Part shown: in pieces, positions 48,868 to 63,160 of the stretch
Layout of the letters: each line of letters opens with the position of its first letter
Position numbering within the stretch: position 1 is the first letter of the stretch
DNA from: Ahaetulla prasina
Taxonomy: Eukaryota > Chordata > Lepidosauria > Squamata > Colubridae
Length of the DNA: 64,000 nucleotides
Assembly: GCF_028640845.1 (NCBI RefSeq)
Contig: NC_080540.1
Coordinates: 261,089,458-261,153,457, forward strand
Direction of reading: 5' to 3'
The notes under the pieces: generated by a model
The model's input: the letters and a program-made list of their open reading frames with translations, nothing else
What the model was told of the DNA's origin: nothing
Database searches by the model: none
Made by a program: the position numbers and the translations under genes

Positions 48868-51800
48868 TGAGATTTTGGGGTTTCTTGCCTTGTTACTATG
48901 GTGCAATTCCTTTATTAGGGTTGTCTTTGTCTTTGTCTTATATTTTAAATTGAAATGTGATGCTTCTTTTGGTTTTGATGGGACTGGAGGGGGCATGGAC
49001 TGGAGGCAGGAAGGGTCAATTTGGGTCTGATAGGATTAGAAATTGATAAGCACAAGCTAAGTGTGATCGTATTCATATTCAAAAGACGGAGAAAGAAAAG
49101 AGTGCATCTTTATTTGCCGTATTTATTTTTCCCACCACAAAAATAAATGAATTGGAGCTGAATAAGTACACAAAATCCAAATGCACTCCCTTTCCTTGGC
49201 AATATGTATCTATGTGTGGCAACAGCAGAATATAGTTCAAGCTCTGGTATAATGGCCTTTGCAATAATCTCCTAGAATATTGCCAGATGAAGTTATTGTT
49301 ATAACTCTAGGGGATAATATTCTGCAGCTAAAATGATATCAAAACTTAAATCCCTTGACGTTCTTTTGCTCCTTTTGTAGAAACTGGAAAAAGGGAAAAA
49401 TGAAAAGCTGAGATGAAACATTAAGCCAAGTTTACAAAGAAGAATTAGACTGAAATTGGTCCAGTTGTTTTTCTTCAAGGTTGTAGGTTTGGCTGTGGCT
49501 GAGACACTGTTAGGATAGCTAGATGGAATTTACCAAAGCTCAGAGTATGCCATAGCTGAATCAGGGGCAACCTAAATATAAAAGTATTACATAGGTGTAC
49601 TTTCAGATAAGTAGTGTTGCACTTATAGACAAATTTCTATACACAGGCATAATGTTTACACTGAGCTTCAAAATTAATTGCATTATGTTTAAATTTAAAA
49701 TTCTGGCCCTTTCTTCACCCAAGGGGATCCTTATTCTTTTAATCAAGGATGTGATTGTGAACAAAACAAAACCAATCCCACAATTTACTTATTGATATAA
49801 GACCTTAATTTATTCTATTATTACTAGTTTGGTTTGGAAGATTATAATGACCTTATTGCGTACAAATAATCTGATATTAATATGTTTTGGAATAAATGGC
49901 GCTTACTTGGCAATAAGGGTACCTAAGAGTGAAAGGCATTATGCTGAAAATGATTACTGTGCCTCTAAACAAAGAATAAAGACCAGAGGTAATTTAATTT
50001 CATTGAATCTCCATTCCTAACTCATGTTAGTTCTAACCCATACAAATAATTGTGTGAATTAGCTCTCTTTCAGTGGTATATTTTGGCATGTCTTAATGAT
50101 ATTTGGTGTGTTTTCTGTTCAAAAGATTATTCATCCATCATTCTTCCAATTAGAGAGAAAAATGCAAGTCTCCCTCACCCCCTTTGCCACGAACTGGCAG
50201 GGTGAAGACTATATTGTGTCAAATGTCTGCAGTTATATTTATGTGACTGATGAATAAATTTAGCATTTTGGTTTTTATTATTATACAGACGTCTCAGAAA
50301 TATTCACATGGGAAAGTATTAAGAATTTATAAGCATGAAGACAGCAAGTTGTTGTAATACATGCTATAGAGAGGTGCAAAGAAAGAGATTAACATAAGCT
50401 GCATACTGGTCTAGTAAATTAGCCCTGCACAGTGTATGAATCTGACAAGAGCTTTGAACATTTGCAATGGGATCACAACTGCTACTACTCTCTATGCAAT
50501 CCCCATTGAAATGAAAGCGAATTACACAAAAGCACCGATGTGTTCTGCAACTTCCATTCATTTCAAAGGGTTCAGATTGAAGTTGCTGGTGGATTGTGCC
50601 CATTATTTTTAATGTGATATCACAAGCTAGTGACATTAAAGAATAATTCATCATCTTTGTGCAAAAGCAGTAATAACAAATGTAAACAATTTCCCATAAC
50701 ATTTTAGTTAGCCCAAAGATCTTTCTATTTCTGAACTAATGTACAGTCTCACAAATTTTGTCAATAAATCACAAACTGTAGCTTTTAATGAATTTTTTTT
50801 TAAAAAAATGTTCCTTGTTCCATATTACTTTACACTCAATAAATAGCTCTTAAATAAAATCTTTTTTTCTTTGCACAGAAGACAGCTTTAGATCACACAT
50901 ACTATACGTTCTTTCTGAATGTGGTTTGTACAGCTGTTTTGTTTTAAGATTTGTTTGAAATAATTGCTTATATGGGGTCTTTGTCTGTTCCAATTTGGGT
51001 AGGCATGTTCCTAATTTGGATAAATGTATCTTGATCAAAGGGAAGGAAGAGTAGAAAATGCTCTCTGCTTGGTAAACTGATACTGATTCTTAAGGGATGG
51101 AAAGATCCGAGGGCAAAAATACCAGAACAGATAAGGAGAAAATACATTTTGGGGAAAAAAGCGTTAAATCTTGCATGAAGCATATAAATATGTTAATTAG
51201 AAAGTATCTTTTTATTGAAAAAGAATGCTGAGGTGAGGAAAACATTCTGCTAATATATAGACAATCTTTTACCTCTCCTCCATGTAAAGATTATAGAAAA
51301 TATTCCTTGACATATAAATAAGTAAATACAGCAACTTTCCATGTCTCTGGCTTCCTGCTGGATTATAGTAGAACTCTATCAACAACTATAAAGGGCCACA
51401 GAAGCAATTTCAATAAATATTTCATTATAGGAGCACACAACCATAAGTATTTCAAATAAATACATGTACTTACTTGGTGGACACTTGCTGTGAAATGTCT
51501 ATAGTCTTCATTTATAGACCAACACTTTTTTTTAACATCTAAAGAACGATTTTCCCCCTAGTGTTTTGGCTGATTATTTGCAAAAGTGAAATACTTTTAT
51601 CTTTTCTACTTTTAAACAGAATATCAATTCATTGATGTTGTAGCGTATCAGAGTGTGCCTGGATGGAACTTGAAGAGATGAGACAACCTTTTTGGATTAA
51701 ATGACAACTCTTAAATGCTTATTAAAAGATGATGAATTTGAATTGGTTAATATCTAAATATTGACTCAAGTGGAAATATCTGTGATCGTATGCAGTCAGT

Positions 51801-52942
51801 TTGTCTCCAAAATTCCCTTTCTGTATCTGCACAACTCATTGAGTCCCAGAAACTTAAAAATAGCTGATACTGCCATTTTTTGATCTTTGCTGTCCACACA
51901 TAACATATTGTTAAGGAAGAATTGGTCAAATGCTTTTCCTAAACCAAAAGATTTCAGTTCTCTGATTAGTGAGAGGCAGTACCTGATACTATTTAGTGGC
52001 CTTGGGATATCTAGCATCGTATCTTTTTTAAACATGCCATAATTCACAATGATGGATTAAAATAATTTGCACATTGGCTTTAAGGCAGGAAAAGCAACTA
52101 TCCTGATAATGTGAACCATCTGATATCCCCTTTCCTATAGAAGGTTCAACCTGAGGGAAAAAACCCTATCCCATGGCAAGATCTGAGGGGCCATTAATAA
52201 ATGCCAATATAACAAAAAATTATCTAAAGAGTTAAATCTAACAACCAAGTCAGTACCCACATTCCTGGACTAAATGTGAAAAATAATTGGAATAATTATT
52301 TTGTCACATTTTTTACTTCGTATTTCACATCTAAAATATCTGCATAACAGACCATTATCCATCTAACCATGATTTGGGAAAGGAGGGAATGGAAATAAAG
52401 TTAATTACAATTTAGGCATCTGAGTATTATGATATCTGTTCTGAAAATAAATGGAAAATACCATACACAGAAATGAATATATACACTTTTTTGTTCTCAC
52501 AAAAATATTCTAAGAGACAGCTCTTGAGAGAGCTGTTGACCTGAAATTGCATGTTAAAATCATCAAGACTTGCTTCCCATTTAGTGAAAATTCAAAATTT
52601 CCTTATACATTTTATTAATAATAGAGTGATTAAAAACTCAAATAAAATAGGGGCAAGTCCTTTCATATAGAAAATGACCTAAGGAATGATACTTTCTCAT
52701 TCATAATCAAGATATAAAAATGTAGTTTAAGTTTCAATTTTACAATGTTCAAGGGCCAAGATACGGTTTCTCTGTGATTCATTCAATTCTTTGCTGTTGG
52801 GAAAAGACTATAAATATTATAATTAAATAGATAAGGCCACTCAGCTGGGTTTTTCCAAACTGATCAGCATCAATCTTTAGTGAGGAGCAGATTAGTTGAA
52901 AGAGACCAAGTGATTGCCTCCTGGGTTGTTGATAAACTGCAA
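48868..52942. other. Unique AT-rich DNA, no gene seen
   Basis: Four kilobases with no recognised gene or repeat. Confidence 0.45.
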
Positions 52943-52947
52943 GCAAA

Positions 52948-53475
52948 TGTTGTGTCTCGTCCGATCTCACCTCAGCCGGGGTCTTCTTATCTGCTTCCGA
53001 ACACGGAGGAATGTTCTAGTATGCCTCCCGGCCTCAGCCCTGGCTCCATGCCCAGACAGGCTGAAGAGGAAGAAATACCTCCAGCCCCCAGCTCTGGCTC
53101 CATGCCCAGGCAAACGGAGCAACTAGACCCCTCCCCCTCCTCCACAGCATGTGAACCTGAGGGAGGTCAATTACCAACAGCTGCCGACTGGAGTGACCCT
53201 TGTGTCAGAAGACTTGATAGGCGGAGGCAACAGAAGGAAGGGAGGGGCAGGCCTGGATAAATGCTGAGTCATGGAGCCACACCCCCATGGCCTATATAAA
53301 AGATCTGCTTTCTGGCATTCTCTGAGTCAGGCAAAGTCTAAACATATCTTGCTGAAGTCACTTTCTGGTCTCCTGCCTGCCCTGAGGACTTTGCTAGGAC
53401 TTTGGCAGAGCTGCAGAGGCACACCTGATTCGGATTTCCCTGACCTGGCCGTCAGCGGAGGAGTGGGACACGACA
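52948..53475 (+). mobile_element. Solo LTR (528 bp)
   Basis: The segment begins TGTTGTGTCTCGTCCG and ends GGAGTGGGACACGACA, so it starts TG and ends CA with short inverted termini. It is flanked by the exact 5-bp duplication GCAAA (52943-52947 and 53476-53480). A CTATATAAAAGATC TATA-type block lies near 53292. An internal imperfect repeat (CTGGCTCCATGCCCAG) recurs at 53040 and 53094. No internal coding region or second LTR is present, so recombination to a solo LTR is likely. A 5-bp duplication fits a Gypsy or ERV-type element; the class is not resolved. Confidence 0.88.
53293..53300 (+). promoter_or_regulatory. TATA-type box in the solo LTR
   Basis: TATATAAA, preceded by CATGGCC, lies about two thirds of the way through the LTR as expected for the U3 promoter. 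Orientation follows the TG...CA reading of the LTR. Confidence 0.6.
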
Positions 53476-53629
53476 GCAAAGACCTTCTCAATGGCTTATT
53501 TCAGAGGTGGGTTTCAGCAGGTTCTGACCAGTTCTGGAGAACCGGTAGTGGAAATTTTGAGTAGTTCGGAGAACCGGTAGTAAAAATTCTGACTGGTCCC
53601 ACCCCCATCTATTCTCTGCTGCCCAACTA

Positions 53630-55603
<1,974 letters not shown>

Positions 55604-55754
55604 GTCCTAGCTGATCGGGAGATTTGGCAGTAACCTTCCCCTGGATTGGGGAGGGAATGAAGATTTTACAGTATCCTTCCCCTAGAGTGGGGTGGGAATG
55701 GAGATTTTACGCCCACCAAGCCACAAATTTTTGGAACTCACCACTGGCTTATTT

Positions 55755-57243
55755 GTGAATAGAGATATTAGAAAGAACCTTTTGCTGATTTTTTTTCCAG
55801 GAGGAGGCAAAATCTCATTCACATTATGAAAGATGGAAGTTCATGTTTGCAATGGCAGTAGCATGGATTTTGTCATAGTTATTTTGAAAATAATAACAAT
55901 TGTGGATGTTCTTATTGAGATACCTTGAGCCTAGAATAGCTATAGGAAAAATAGATTATTAACACAAAATTATGGAGGAGGTTCTTGCTACATTCGAGCT
56001 CACCTCTTAGTCAAAATATTAATTTACATTTCCAAGTGGTGTGGAATTATAAAACACATTTAAACCTTTAACCCAAACCATGCTTCCTGATTTGAAGGGA
56101 AGTATAGAAACATTTAACTTTATTCATGCAGCAGGAATTTTGCTTTATTCAAAATGTTATGAACTTACTGTTACATTGACCTCCTTATCTTTTTGGCAAG
56201 CTAATCTCTTTGGTAGAAGTTCCTTGTACTTTTTTTGGGATCACTGCCAGAAAAACATTTGGAGGATTGGGTTATAAATCAACTTACAAGGCTGAGAAAT
56301 GTTGGCATTGGACCAAGGTGTAATTTTCCCTGAACAAGAAAAACACAAACCAATTTCTGTCTTTTGCAAAGACCAATAAAACAATATTTTCTCTTCCTTT
56401 TTAGCACTCAAGAATAATAATTCTGATCAGCTGTTGCTTTTACCAGGGTTTTAAATAGCATTGAGTGGAAGCACCAGCTCAGCATAACAGCTTACTAGAA
56501 AGGACCTTCAGGCAAATCATAGGAATCAGCACTAAACCCTTTGCTGTTTGCTTCAAGAAGTTTTAATTTTTTTTTTACAAAATGTTATGTAAAATAGGAC
56601 AAAACATTTATAGGAAACTTGATACTTAACAAGGTATGCAAAAATTAATCTGGGTGATTTTTTTTATTGTCAATATTATTGAAGTCTGTGTTAAGGTGGC
56701 AGAGGCAACTGATATCAAAGTAATGCTAACTTGTGAAATTGGCAACAGCAATTCCATCATGTGCCTTATTGGATGAACACATGCCTATAAATTCAACCAA
56801 TGAATTATGGCAACTATATGACTGACGAGTTCAGTGGAATAACAGTGACCTAAGAAGTAGACGGGGAATCAAACTCCAAATCTATGGTCAGAAATGACTT
56901 ATGAATTGTAGACCAACCTTTCTCACCTGGCTTTCTGTAGAACACTAGGATTCCATGAGAGATTGGCATGATTGGCACTGATAAATTATGATCAACAAAA
57001 AGTGTTTTGAACTTTCTACACTACACAGTACTAGCTTATGTTTTATGACTAAGATCTGGCTTGCCACTCTACTTTTATAAATGATGTATTATTGTACATA
57101 TACAATTTTCTGATTATACTGAAGTACCATGAGCTGTAGTTATATCATTTTTATTCAGGTGTTTCCTATGACCTGTCACCTGGGTCACCTGCTCCAGGGA
57201 CAAAAGACTGAGAAATGCTGCTCTAGGTAGTAGTTCATGCAAA
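55755..57243. other. AT-rich DNA, nothing recognised
   Basis: No gene or repeat can be supported. Confidence 0.4.
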
Positions 57244-57487
57244 ATAGCAATAGCAATAGCACTTAGACTTATATACTGCTTCACAGTGCTTTACAGCCCT
57301 CTCTAAGCAATTTACAGGGTCAGCATATTGCCCCCAACAATCTGGGTCTTCATTTTACCCACCTTGGAAGGATGAAAGGTTGAGTCAACCTTGAGCACGG
57401 TGAGCTTTGAACTGACAAATTGCAGTCAGCTGGCAGTCAGCAGAAGTAGCCTGCAGCACTGCACTCTAACCACTGTACCATTGTGGC
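57244..57487 (-). mobile_element. Sauria-type SINE
   Basis: On the minus strand it starts GCCACAATGGTACAGTGGTT, then AGAGTGCAGTGCTGCAGG, with an A-box-like TGGTACAGTGG. The body has GTTGACTCAACCTTTCATCC and AAAATGAAGACCCAGATTGT, and it ends with a TATAAGTCTAAGTGCTATTG and CTATTGCTATTTTG tail. This is the standard layout of the squamate SINE that has a tRNA-derived head and a BovB-type tail. It is nearly full length. Confidence 0.93.
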
Positions 57488-58274
57488 ATATAAAAAAAAT
57501 AGAATATTAATTTCAGTCTTTTCAACTTCTAAATGTTTACCTATTTTTAAATAAATGTGGGGGGGGGATGGAAGTCATAAAGCTTCTTCGATTTTTTTCC
57601 TACTATAAATTGAAATTATAGGACAGCTAGTGCAAGAAAAAAATGAGAGACTGTTTGAATGCAGTATATTTTTTTCAACTTCATATTGAACTGCCATACA
57701 TTATTATCTGAAACTGTTATATGTAGATACAGCTTTTTTTTAAAAAAATAAATATTCAGCTCTAAAATGTTATTAATGTGTTGTGGTCAAATAGACTTGT
57801 CATTCCATAGGACTGATTTTATGATATCCAAATCTATTTCCCTCAGCCCATTCAAAACCTCTTTTCAAAATGAATCACATCTCTATAACATCCCCTCCCA
57901 ATTCTGGTTTAAGTTATTTTTTCTTTATTGCTAAGTCTCTTGATGCCACTTTTTTCCAGGAGGAAAAATCTCTCCCAACTATTTCACTTAAGAGTAGCTT
58001 GCCTAGTCTTCTACCTAAAAATAGCTCTCTGGTTGAATGTAATGGTATGAGTTCTAGTTGGCATGAGAACTGATTCTTTGCTGGCAACAGTTTTCTCATT
58101 TCACTGATATACCTAAGAATCTGGCAGGACACTTTCTAAAAAGAGAATCACGATTGCTTCATAAGCTAGTTTTTTCTCTTCCAAATAATTATATTTTTAA
58201 ATCAATGTATATTTTTAGGGATGGGCAATTCACTATAATTGTGTCAGTCCATTACATTATTCTTTAAGGAGCAG
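57488..58274. other. AT-rich DNA, nothing recognised
   Basis: A run of G occurs near 57560-57568. No gene or repeat is supported. Confidence 0.4.
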
Positions 58275-60218
58275 CTTTCTGTGATGTCACCCCCCCCGTC
58301 TTAACAAATGCAGAGGAAATTCTAACGCAGGAAGAAGCAATTTCCCCAGAGCTATGATTACCAAAAAAACCAAATGGAAGAAACGGAGACGAGGTAAAAG
58401 GACAGGAATTTTAAATAAGCTAAGGAATAGGGGAAATAGAACTGCTCTGCCTCGATCTTCCTAACAAATTGATGTTCACTTGTTAACAAGATGGATGAAA
58501 TACTTCTTTTAAACAGATGCAGCTCTGATTTTCACAACACAGCTGCCCTATGCTTTTTTGAAACCTGGTTACATGATGATATTAATGACAACAGCATGCA
58601 AATTCCAGGGTTTCAGATACACAGAACAGACAGAATTGAAAAATTATCAGGTAAAAAGAAGGGAGGAAGCATGCTTATATATCAACAACAGCTGGTCTCA
58701 GGATATAACTATAATATATAAATTCTGTGATGAAAACTTAGAGTCTTTACTTATCAAGTAAAGACCAAGTATCAGTAAAATGTAAACCATTTTACTGTCC
58801 ACACAAGTTCTCCTCATTTCAACAAATTGCTATTTATGTCCCCCCACAAGCCTTTGTAAACAAGGCATTACGAACTCTGGCTGACCAGATTATGGAGTCT
58901 GAACCCAAATACCCTGATTCACTGGCCATTATTATGGGAGCTCTAAACAAAGCAAATTTAAGGAAAGAGCTACCAAAATATATTCAGCATGTCAATTGTC
59001 CCACTAGAGGCAAGAATACTTTAGACCATTGCTACACAACACTAAAAGATGCTTATTGGTCCTTACCTCGAGCAGCTGTGCAACACTCTGATCATTGCAT
59101 GATTCACTTGTACCTGCTTACAGGCAAAGACTTAAAACCACAAAATCAACAATTAAATCAGTGAAGACGTGGACTGAGGAGGCAAAGTTAAAGCTACAGG
59201 CCTGTCTTGACTGCACTGATTGGAATGCCTGCAGACTTAGATGAACTCACAAATACTGTAATATCATATGTCAGCTTCTGTGAAGACCTATGTGTACCGA
59301 CCAGGAACTTGCAAATATACAGTAACAACAAACCTTGGTTCACAGCTAAACTTAAGCAGCTACGTTGTTCCAAACAGGAAGCCTACAGAAAAGGTGATAA
59401 AATGTTGTACAATCAGGCCAGAAATGTATTAACATGGGAGATCAGAGCAGCAAAAAGAAGCTACTCTGAAAAGCTAAAGAATCAGTTCTCAACAAATGAA
59501 CCAGCAAACATGTGGAAAACTCTTAAAAATATCACCGGCTATGGCAAACCTCCTTCTCAGGCTGAAGGAAATCAACAACTGGCAGATCACAACCCCTAGC
59601 GATCACAGAAAAGGAAGTGCAAGACCTATTTCACAGTCAAAAGCCAGGAAAAACTCCAGGACCAGACAAGATAACTCCTTCTTAAAAGTCTGTGCTGACC
59701 AATTGGCCCCCATCTTCACCCGTATCTTCAATAAATCACTAGAGATGTGCTATGTTCCTTCTTGCTTCAAATGTCTACTATCAGCTCAGTGCCGAAGAAG
59801 CCCACCATCAAGAATTGAATGACTACAGACCAGTTGCTATAACATCTGTAGTTATGAAAACCTTTGAAAGGCTAGTGCTGTCCCACTTGAAAACCATCAT
59901 GGATCCATTGTTAGACCCCCTGCAATTTGCATACCGAGCAAATAGATCAACAGATGATGCTGTTAATATAGCTCTGCACTACATTCTATATCTTGAATCT
60001 CGAAGGACCTACGCAAGGGTCTTCTTTGTAGACTAGTTCAGAATTCAACACCATCATTCCAGACATTCTTCTAACTAAGCTAAACCAGCTAGCGGTATCT
60101 GAACACACCTGTAAATGGATCATAAACTTCCTAACAGACAGGAAGCAGCAGGCAAAGCTAAGCAGATTCACATCAGATATCTGTACAATTAGCAGAGGAG
60201 TCCCATAAGGACTCTCCT

Positions 60219-60316
60219 CTTCTAACCAAACTATGCTAACAAATCTGACATGAGAATGACACAATTCTTCTTCTAACCAAACTATGCTAACAAATCTGAC
60301 ATGAGAATGACACAAT
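60219..60316 (+). repeat. 51-bp tandem duplication inside the LINE
   Basis: The 51-base unit that starts CTTCTAACCAAACTATGC repeats once in full and once for 47 bases, with unit starts at 60219 and 60270. It lies where the LINE has lost its RT catalytic motifs. Confidence 0.88.
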
Positions 60317-60349
60317 AACCAACAGATTGGAAGAGGTTAATCTATATAC

Positions 60350-60786
60350 TAGTGTCAGCGAACCTTTGGAGTTCCTGCATGCCGGCCTGCATGCCGGAAG
60401 TGGCATGCAAAACCATCCCGTGAGGTATGCGCAGCCCCACTGGCCTTTGCGTGCATGGGAATGGTGATACCCGGAAGAGTGGCAATCCATTGTGCATGCG
60501 CGAGCCGGCACCCAAACACCCGGATACCAGCATGGAAGCACGTCCAATGAACAACTGACCATCGCACATGCGTGCGACATCAACCCTGAAGGCCTGGTGC
60601 TGGCCTACGCATGTGTGCCGGAATGCTGCTCTTCAGGGATCCGCCGCTCCCGCACACATGACAGCCAGATGACCGGCACGCGTTTGATACAGGAACGCGG
60701 AAGAGGAGCCAGTGAGGCCACACATTTGTCACGGAATGGTTTTGTGTGCCTCTTCCAGCACGCGTGCCGTAGGTTCGCCAACACTC
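60350..60786. mobile_element. CpG-rich hAT element, 437 bp
   Basis: The left end reads TAGTGTCAGCGAACCTTTGG and the right end reads GTGCCGTAGGTTCGCCAACA then CTC, an inverted pair of the CAG.GTTGGCGAACCT type with a changed first base. An exact 8-bp duplication, CTATATAC, flanks it (60342-60349 and 60787-60794). The interior is rich in G+C and CpG (GCGCGAGCCGG, GCACGCGTTTG, CCACGCGTGCCG type words), unlike the rest of the window. No transposase frame is recognised; the open frames within are probably fortuitous. Confidence 0.92.
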
Positions 60787-60825
60787 CTATATACCAATCC
60801 CAAAGAAGGAAGATTGAACAGAGTA

Positions 60826-61205
60826 CAGATAGTCCTTCAGAATAAAAGCCTCTGAAAGAAGCTTCAGAATAAAAGCCTCTGAAAGAAGCTTCAGAAAAAA
60901 AGCCTCTGAAAGAAGCTTCAGAAAAAAAGCCTTCAAACAGAGCTTCAGAAAAAAAGCCTTTTTTTCTGAAGCTCTATTTCGGAGGCTTTCAGAGGTAGAA
61001 CAAAAAGTTATTTCTGAAACAAAGTTTCAGAGGCAGAAAAAAAAGCAAAACACAGAGCTCATAACCAACGAACCTGTTGCTAAAATTCATTTCTGGGAAC
61101 AGCTGATTGGGAGTATTTGGGAGGCTGATCCACCCACCAATCAGCTTTTTTCTTATTTTCCTCCCCAAAAACTAAGGTGCGTCTTATACTCTGATAAATA
61201 CTGTA
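60826..61205. mobile_element. TACTGTA MITE with a 27-bp repeat expansion
   Basis: The right part (60970-61205) matches the 14.4 kb MITE, including GCTGATTGGGAGTATTTGGG, CACCAATCAGCTTTTTTC, GGTGCGTCTTATACTCTG and the end AAATACTGTA. The left end is not intact (GTACAGATAGTCCTTCAG instead of the expected TACTGTATTTTTCAG). Five 27-bp units starting CTTCAGAA occur at 60835, 60862, 60889, 60916 and 60943. Confidence 0.8.
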
Positions 61206-61528
61206 ATTCCCTCAACACTGTTAAACTAGTTACTAAGTCTGCATTACTATTAATCTTGTCATCATTCCTATCACCCATTTCCTCCCACTAATGACAGTAT
61301 GACTGTAAACTTGTTGCTGGTATGCTTAAGATTTATATTGACTGTTTCCCTATGACTATCATTAAGTGTTGTACCTTATATTCTTGAAAAAATGTATCTT
61401 TTCTTTTATGTACACCAAGAGCGTATGTATCAAGAAAAATTGCTTGTGTGTCCAATCACACTTGGCCAATAAAGACTTCTATTCTATTCGGGGAGAAAAA
61501 ACCACTAACCACTCAGCTTATTTTATCT

Positions 61529-61562
61529 GCCTGCTGCCTGCCTGCCTGCCTGCTTGCCTACT
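61529..61562 (+). repeat. Short (CTGC)n/(CTTGC) simple repeat
   Basis: Several CTGC units with variants follow the LINE tail. No gene. Confidence 0.8.
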
Positions 61563-61624
61563 TACTAAATTTATATTTTTTCCCCATCTCATAAAGTGAG
61601 TCTGGACAGTGTACAATAAAATAG

Positions 61625-61860
61625 GTGTGGTAGCACAGTGGTTAGAATGCAATATTGCAGACTAACTCTGCCCACAGCCAGGAGTTTGATTTTAACCAGC
61701 TGAAGGTCAACGTTCCATTTTTTCAAAGCCAGTAAAATGAGGACCCAGATTGTGCGGGGGTGGGGGTGGGGCAATAGAGTGACATTCGTAATTTTTTTCA
61801 GACAGTGCTGTAAAGCAATGTGGAGTGCTATATAAATCTAAATTCTATTGCTATTGCTAT
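61625..61860 (+). mobile_element. Sauria-type SINE
   Basis: TAGCACAGTGGTTAGAATGC gives the A-box region, and GGAGTTTGATTTTAACC the B-box region. The body has AAAATGAGGACCCAGATTGT and the tail ATATAAATCTAAATTCTATT then GCTATTGCTAT. A G-rich run (about 61757-61770) is an insertion or expansion in the middle. It is the same family as the minus-strand SINE at 57.2 kb. Confidence 0.92.
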
Positions 61861-62039
61861 AAAACCAATAATTTAAAACATTCTACAAAAATCATTAAAA
61901 ACAATTTGTAAAGGAAAACAAGATCACATGCGGGAATACTTTAGAATATAGCTAGTGTATGAACTCCCTATTGTCAAAGGATCCCCAGGTCTGTTGAGAA
62001 AAACAACAACAAATGGGGTTTCTAGAAGGTCACAAGAGC

Positions 62040-62780
62040 TGGGTTAGTCTCACTCGGGAAGTGATGTGCAGGTGCCATGGCAGAAAGGTTCATCTCCTTG
62101 ATCTGATTAGATGGAACTTTCTAGCAAAACTACCAACAACATGCATCTCTCTCAGATAGGAAGATGAGATGAATAGATGTAGTCAGAGAGATACAGTACT
62201 TCAGAAAACCTAGCCAAATGCCATGTAGTCTGTGGATACCTCACTCCATGGCACAGATGATCTCCCCCAGTGGTTTCATGATGTGACAGAATGTGCAGGT
62301 GAAGTGGGAGGGGTAGGAGTCAAGAGGCTGGCTAGCCTAGAATCCCTAAATATGTGGAAGGACAGAGAATTAATTCTCCCTAAATCCTGCAGGGTTTATC
62401 TGGTTGTTCTGTAGAGACTGCAGCTAGTCTCACAAGTTTCCTGTAAATAGACAAGTAACAATAAATGTACTGCTCTGATCATGTCAGTATTGTTTTGGTT
62501 CTTTGTCCCAAAACATGTAGATTGTAAACAGGGTTAGTGAGACCATTGAATTCTGTATCTCCCCCACTCCCATTGTAGGGGCCAAGGGTGGGACCTCTCA
62601 CTCCAGATCAATACTAACAAATATTAGCCCCCATGGGAATGAAGAGTGCTACACACTATCAATTTCTGAAGTTGATTCAGAAGAATACCATGGTTAATGG
62701 CATTGAAAGCTGCTAAAAAGTCAGGTAGAGAGAGGAGGAATGCATTTCTTCATTCTGCTTATATCTGTTGAGAAATGGCC
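62040..62780 (-). pseudogene. Ancient L2/CR1-type LINE fragment
   Basis: On the minus strand, the ACCATGGTTAATGGCATTG and AAAGCTGCTAAAAAGTCAGG words (62688-62720) mirror the ACCATGGTCGATGGTATC.AAAGCCGCTGAGAGGTC block of the family A LINE (2307-2340). The CCCCCAGTGGTTTCATGATG words near 62264 mirror the CCCAACGGCTTCATATAAAT block at 2112. The spacing fits a diverged copy with an unrelated or altered middle. No open frame is left. Confidence 0.55.
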
Positions 62781-63040
62781 AGCCAGGCAAGGAAGAGGAA
62801 TCAAGTGAGGACTGAAATCATTGCGCAGTTGCAAGATATCAAGATTGACCTCTTCCCCTCAAGTTCTATCTGTTTACAAGGGATGGTGAGCAGTCTGGGG
62901 AAATCCTTTGCACCCCAAAACCCCATCTTCCATGGCCGCTGAGTTGCCTGGCCCTCGCTGGCACAGCTGATCAATGGGCTGCAATTAAGGGACCGACCCT
63001 CCATGAGGTGACCGGAGAAGGAAAGGGCTTCTGTGCCCAC

Positions 63041-63160
63041 CCCTTCACTAGGGCTTATTTTTGGGTTAGGGCTTATATTAGGCCCACCCAAAAAAGTCAG
63101 GCTACGGCTTATTTTCGGCGTAGGTTGTATTTTCAGGCAGTAAAATACAGTAATCTCACG
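63041..63160. mobile_element. MITE-like repeat of the GGGCTTATTTT type
   Basis: TAGGGCTTATTTTTGGGTTA, then GGGCTTATATTAGGCCCACC, CGGCTTATTTTCGGCGTAGG and TGTATTTTCAGGCAGTAAAA are the tandem-like words of a short repeat found widely in vertebrates. Ends are approximate and no duplication is clear. Confidence 0.5.

Larger units (their letters stand above)
58275..61490 (+). pseudogene. Long family B LINE with endonuclease and RT, disrupted
   Basis: The copy is near full length in extent. At 58375-58470 a basic region like GKRTGILNKLRNRGNR followed by NRTALPRSS is the upstream segment. Next come ALCFFETWLHDDI and SGKKKGGSMLIY, the endonuclease core. From 59207 are NKPWFTAKLKQLRCSKQEAY and NQARNVLTWEIRAAKRSYSE, then the RT start [19 protein letters not shown] and [18 protein letters not shown]. 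After 60200 the region that should hold RT motifs 4 and 5 (FADD) is deleted and replaced by a 51-bp tandem duplication. A hAT element (60350-60786) and a TACTGTA MITE (60826-61205) then replace the thumb region. The 3' end, including CACTTGGCCAATAAAG, matches copies A and B. Multiple frameshifts. Confidence 0.88.

Noticed and set aside
60287..60845. Several open frames over 70 residues in the 60.3-60.8 kb region, both strands
   Set aside because: They lie in the GC-rich hAT element, where stop codons are rare by composition. No family motif is visible.
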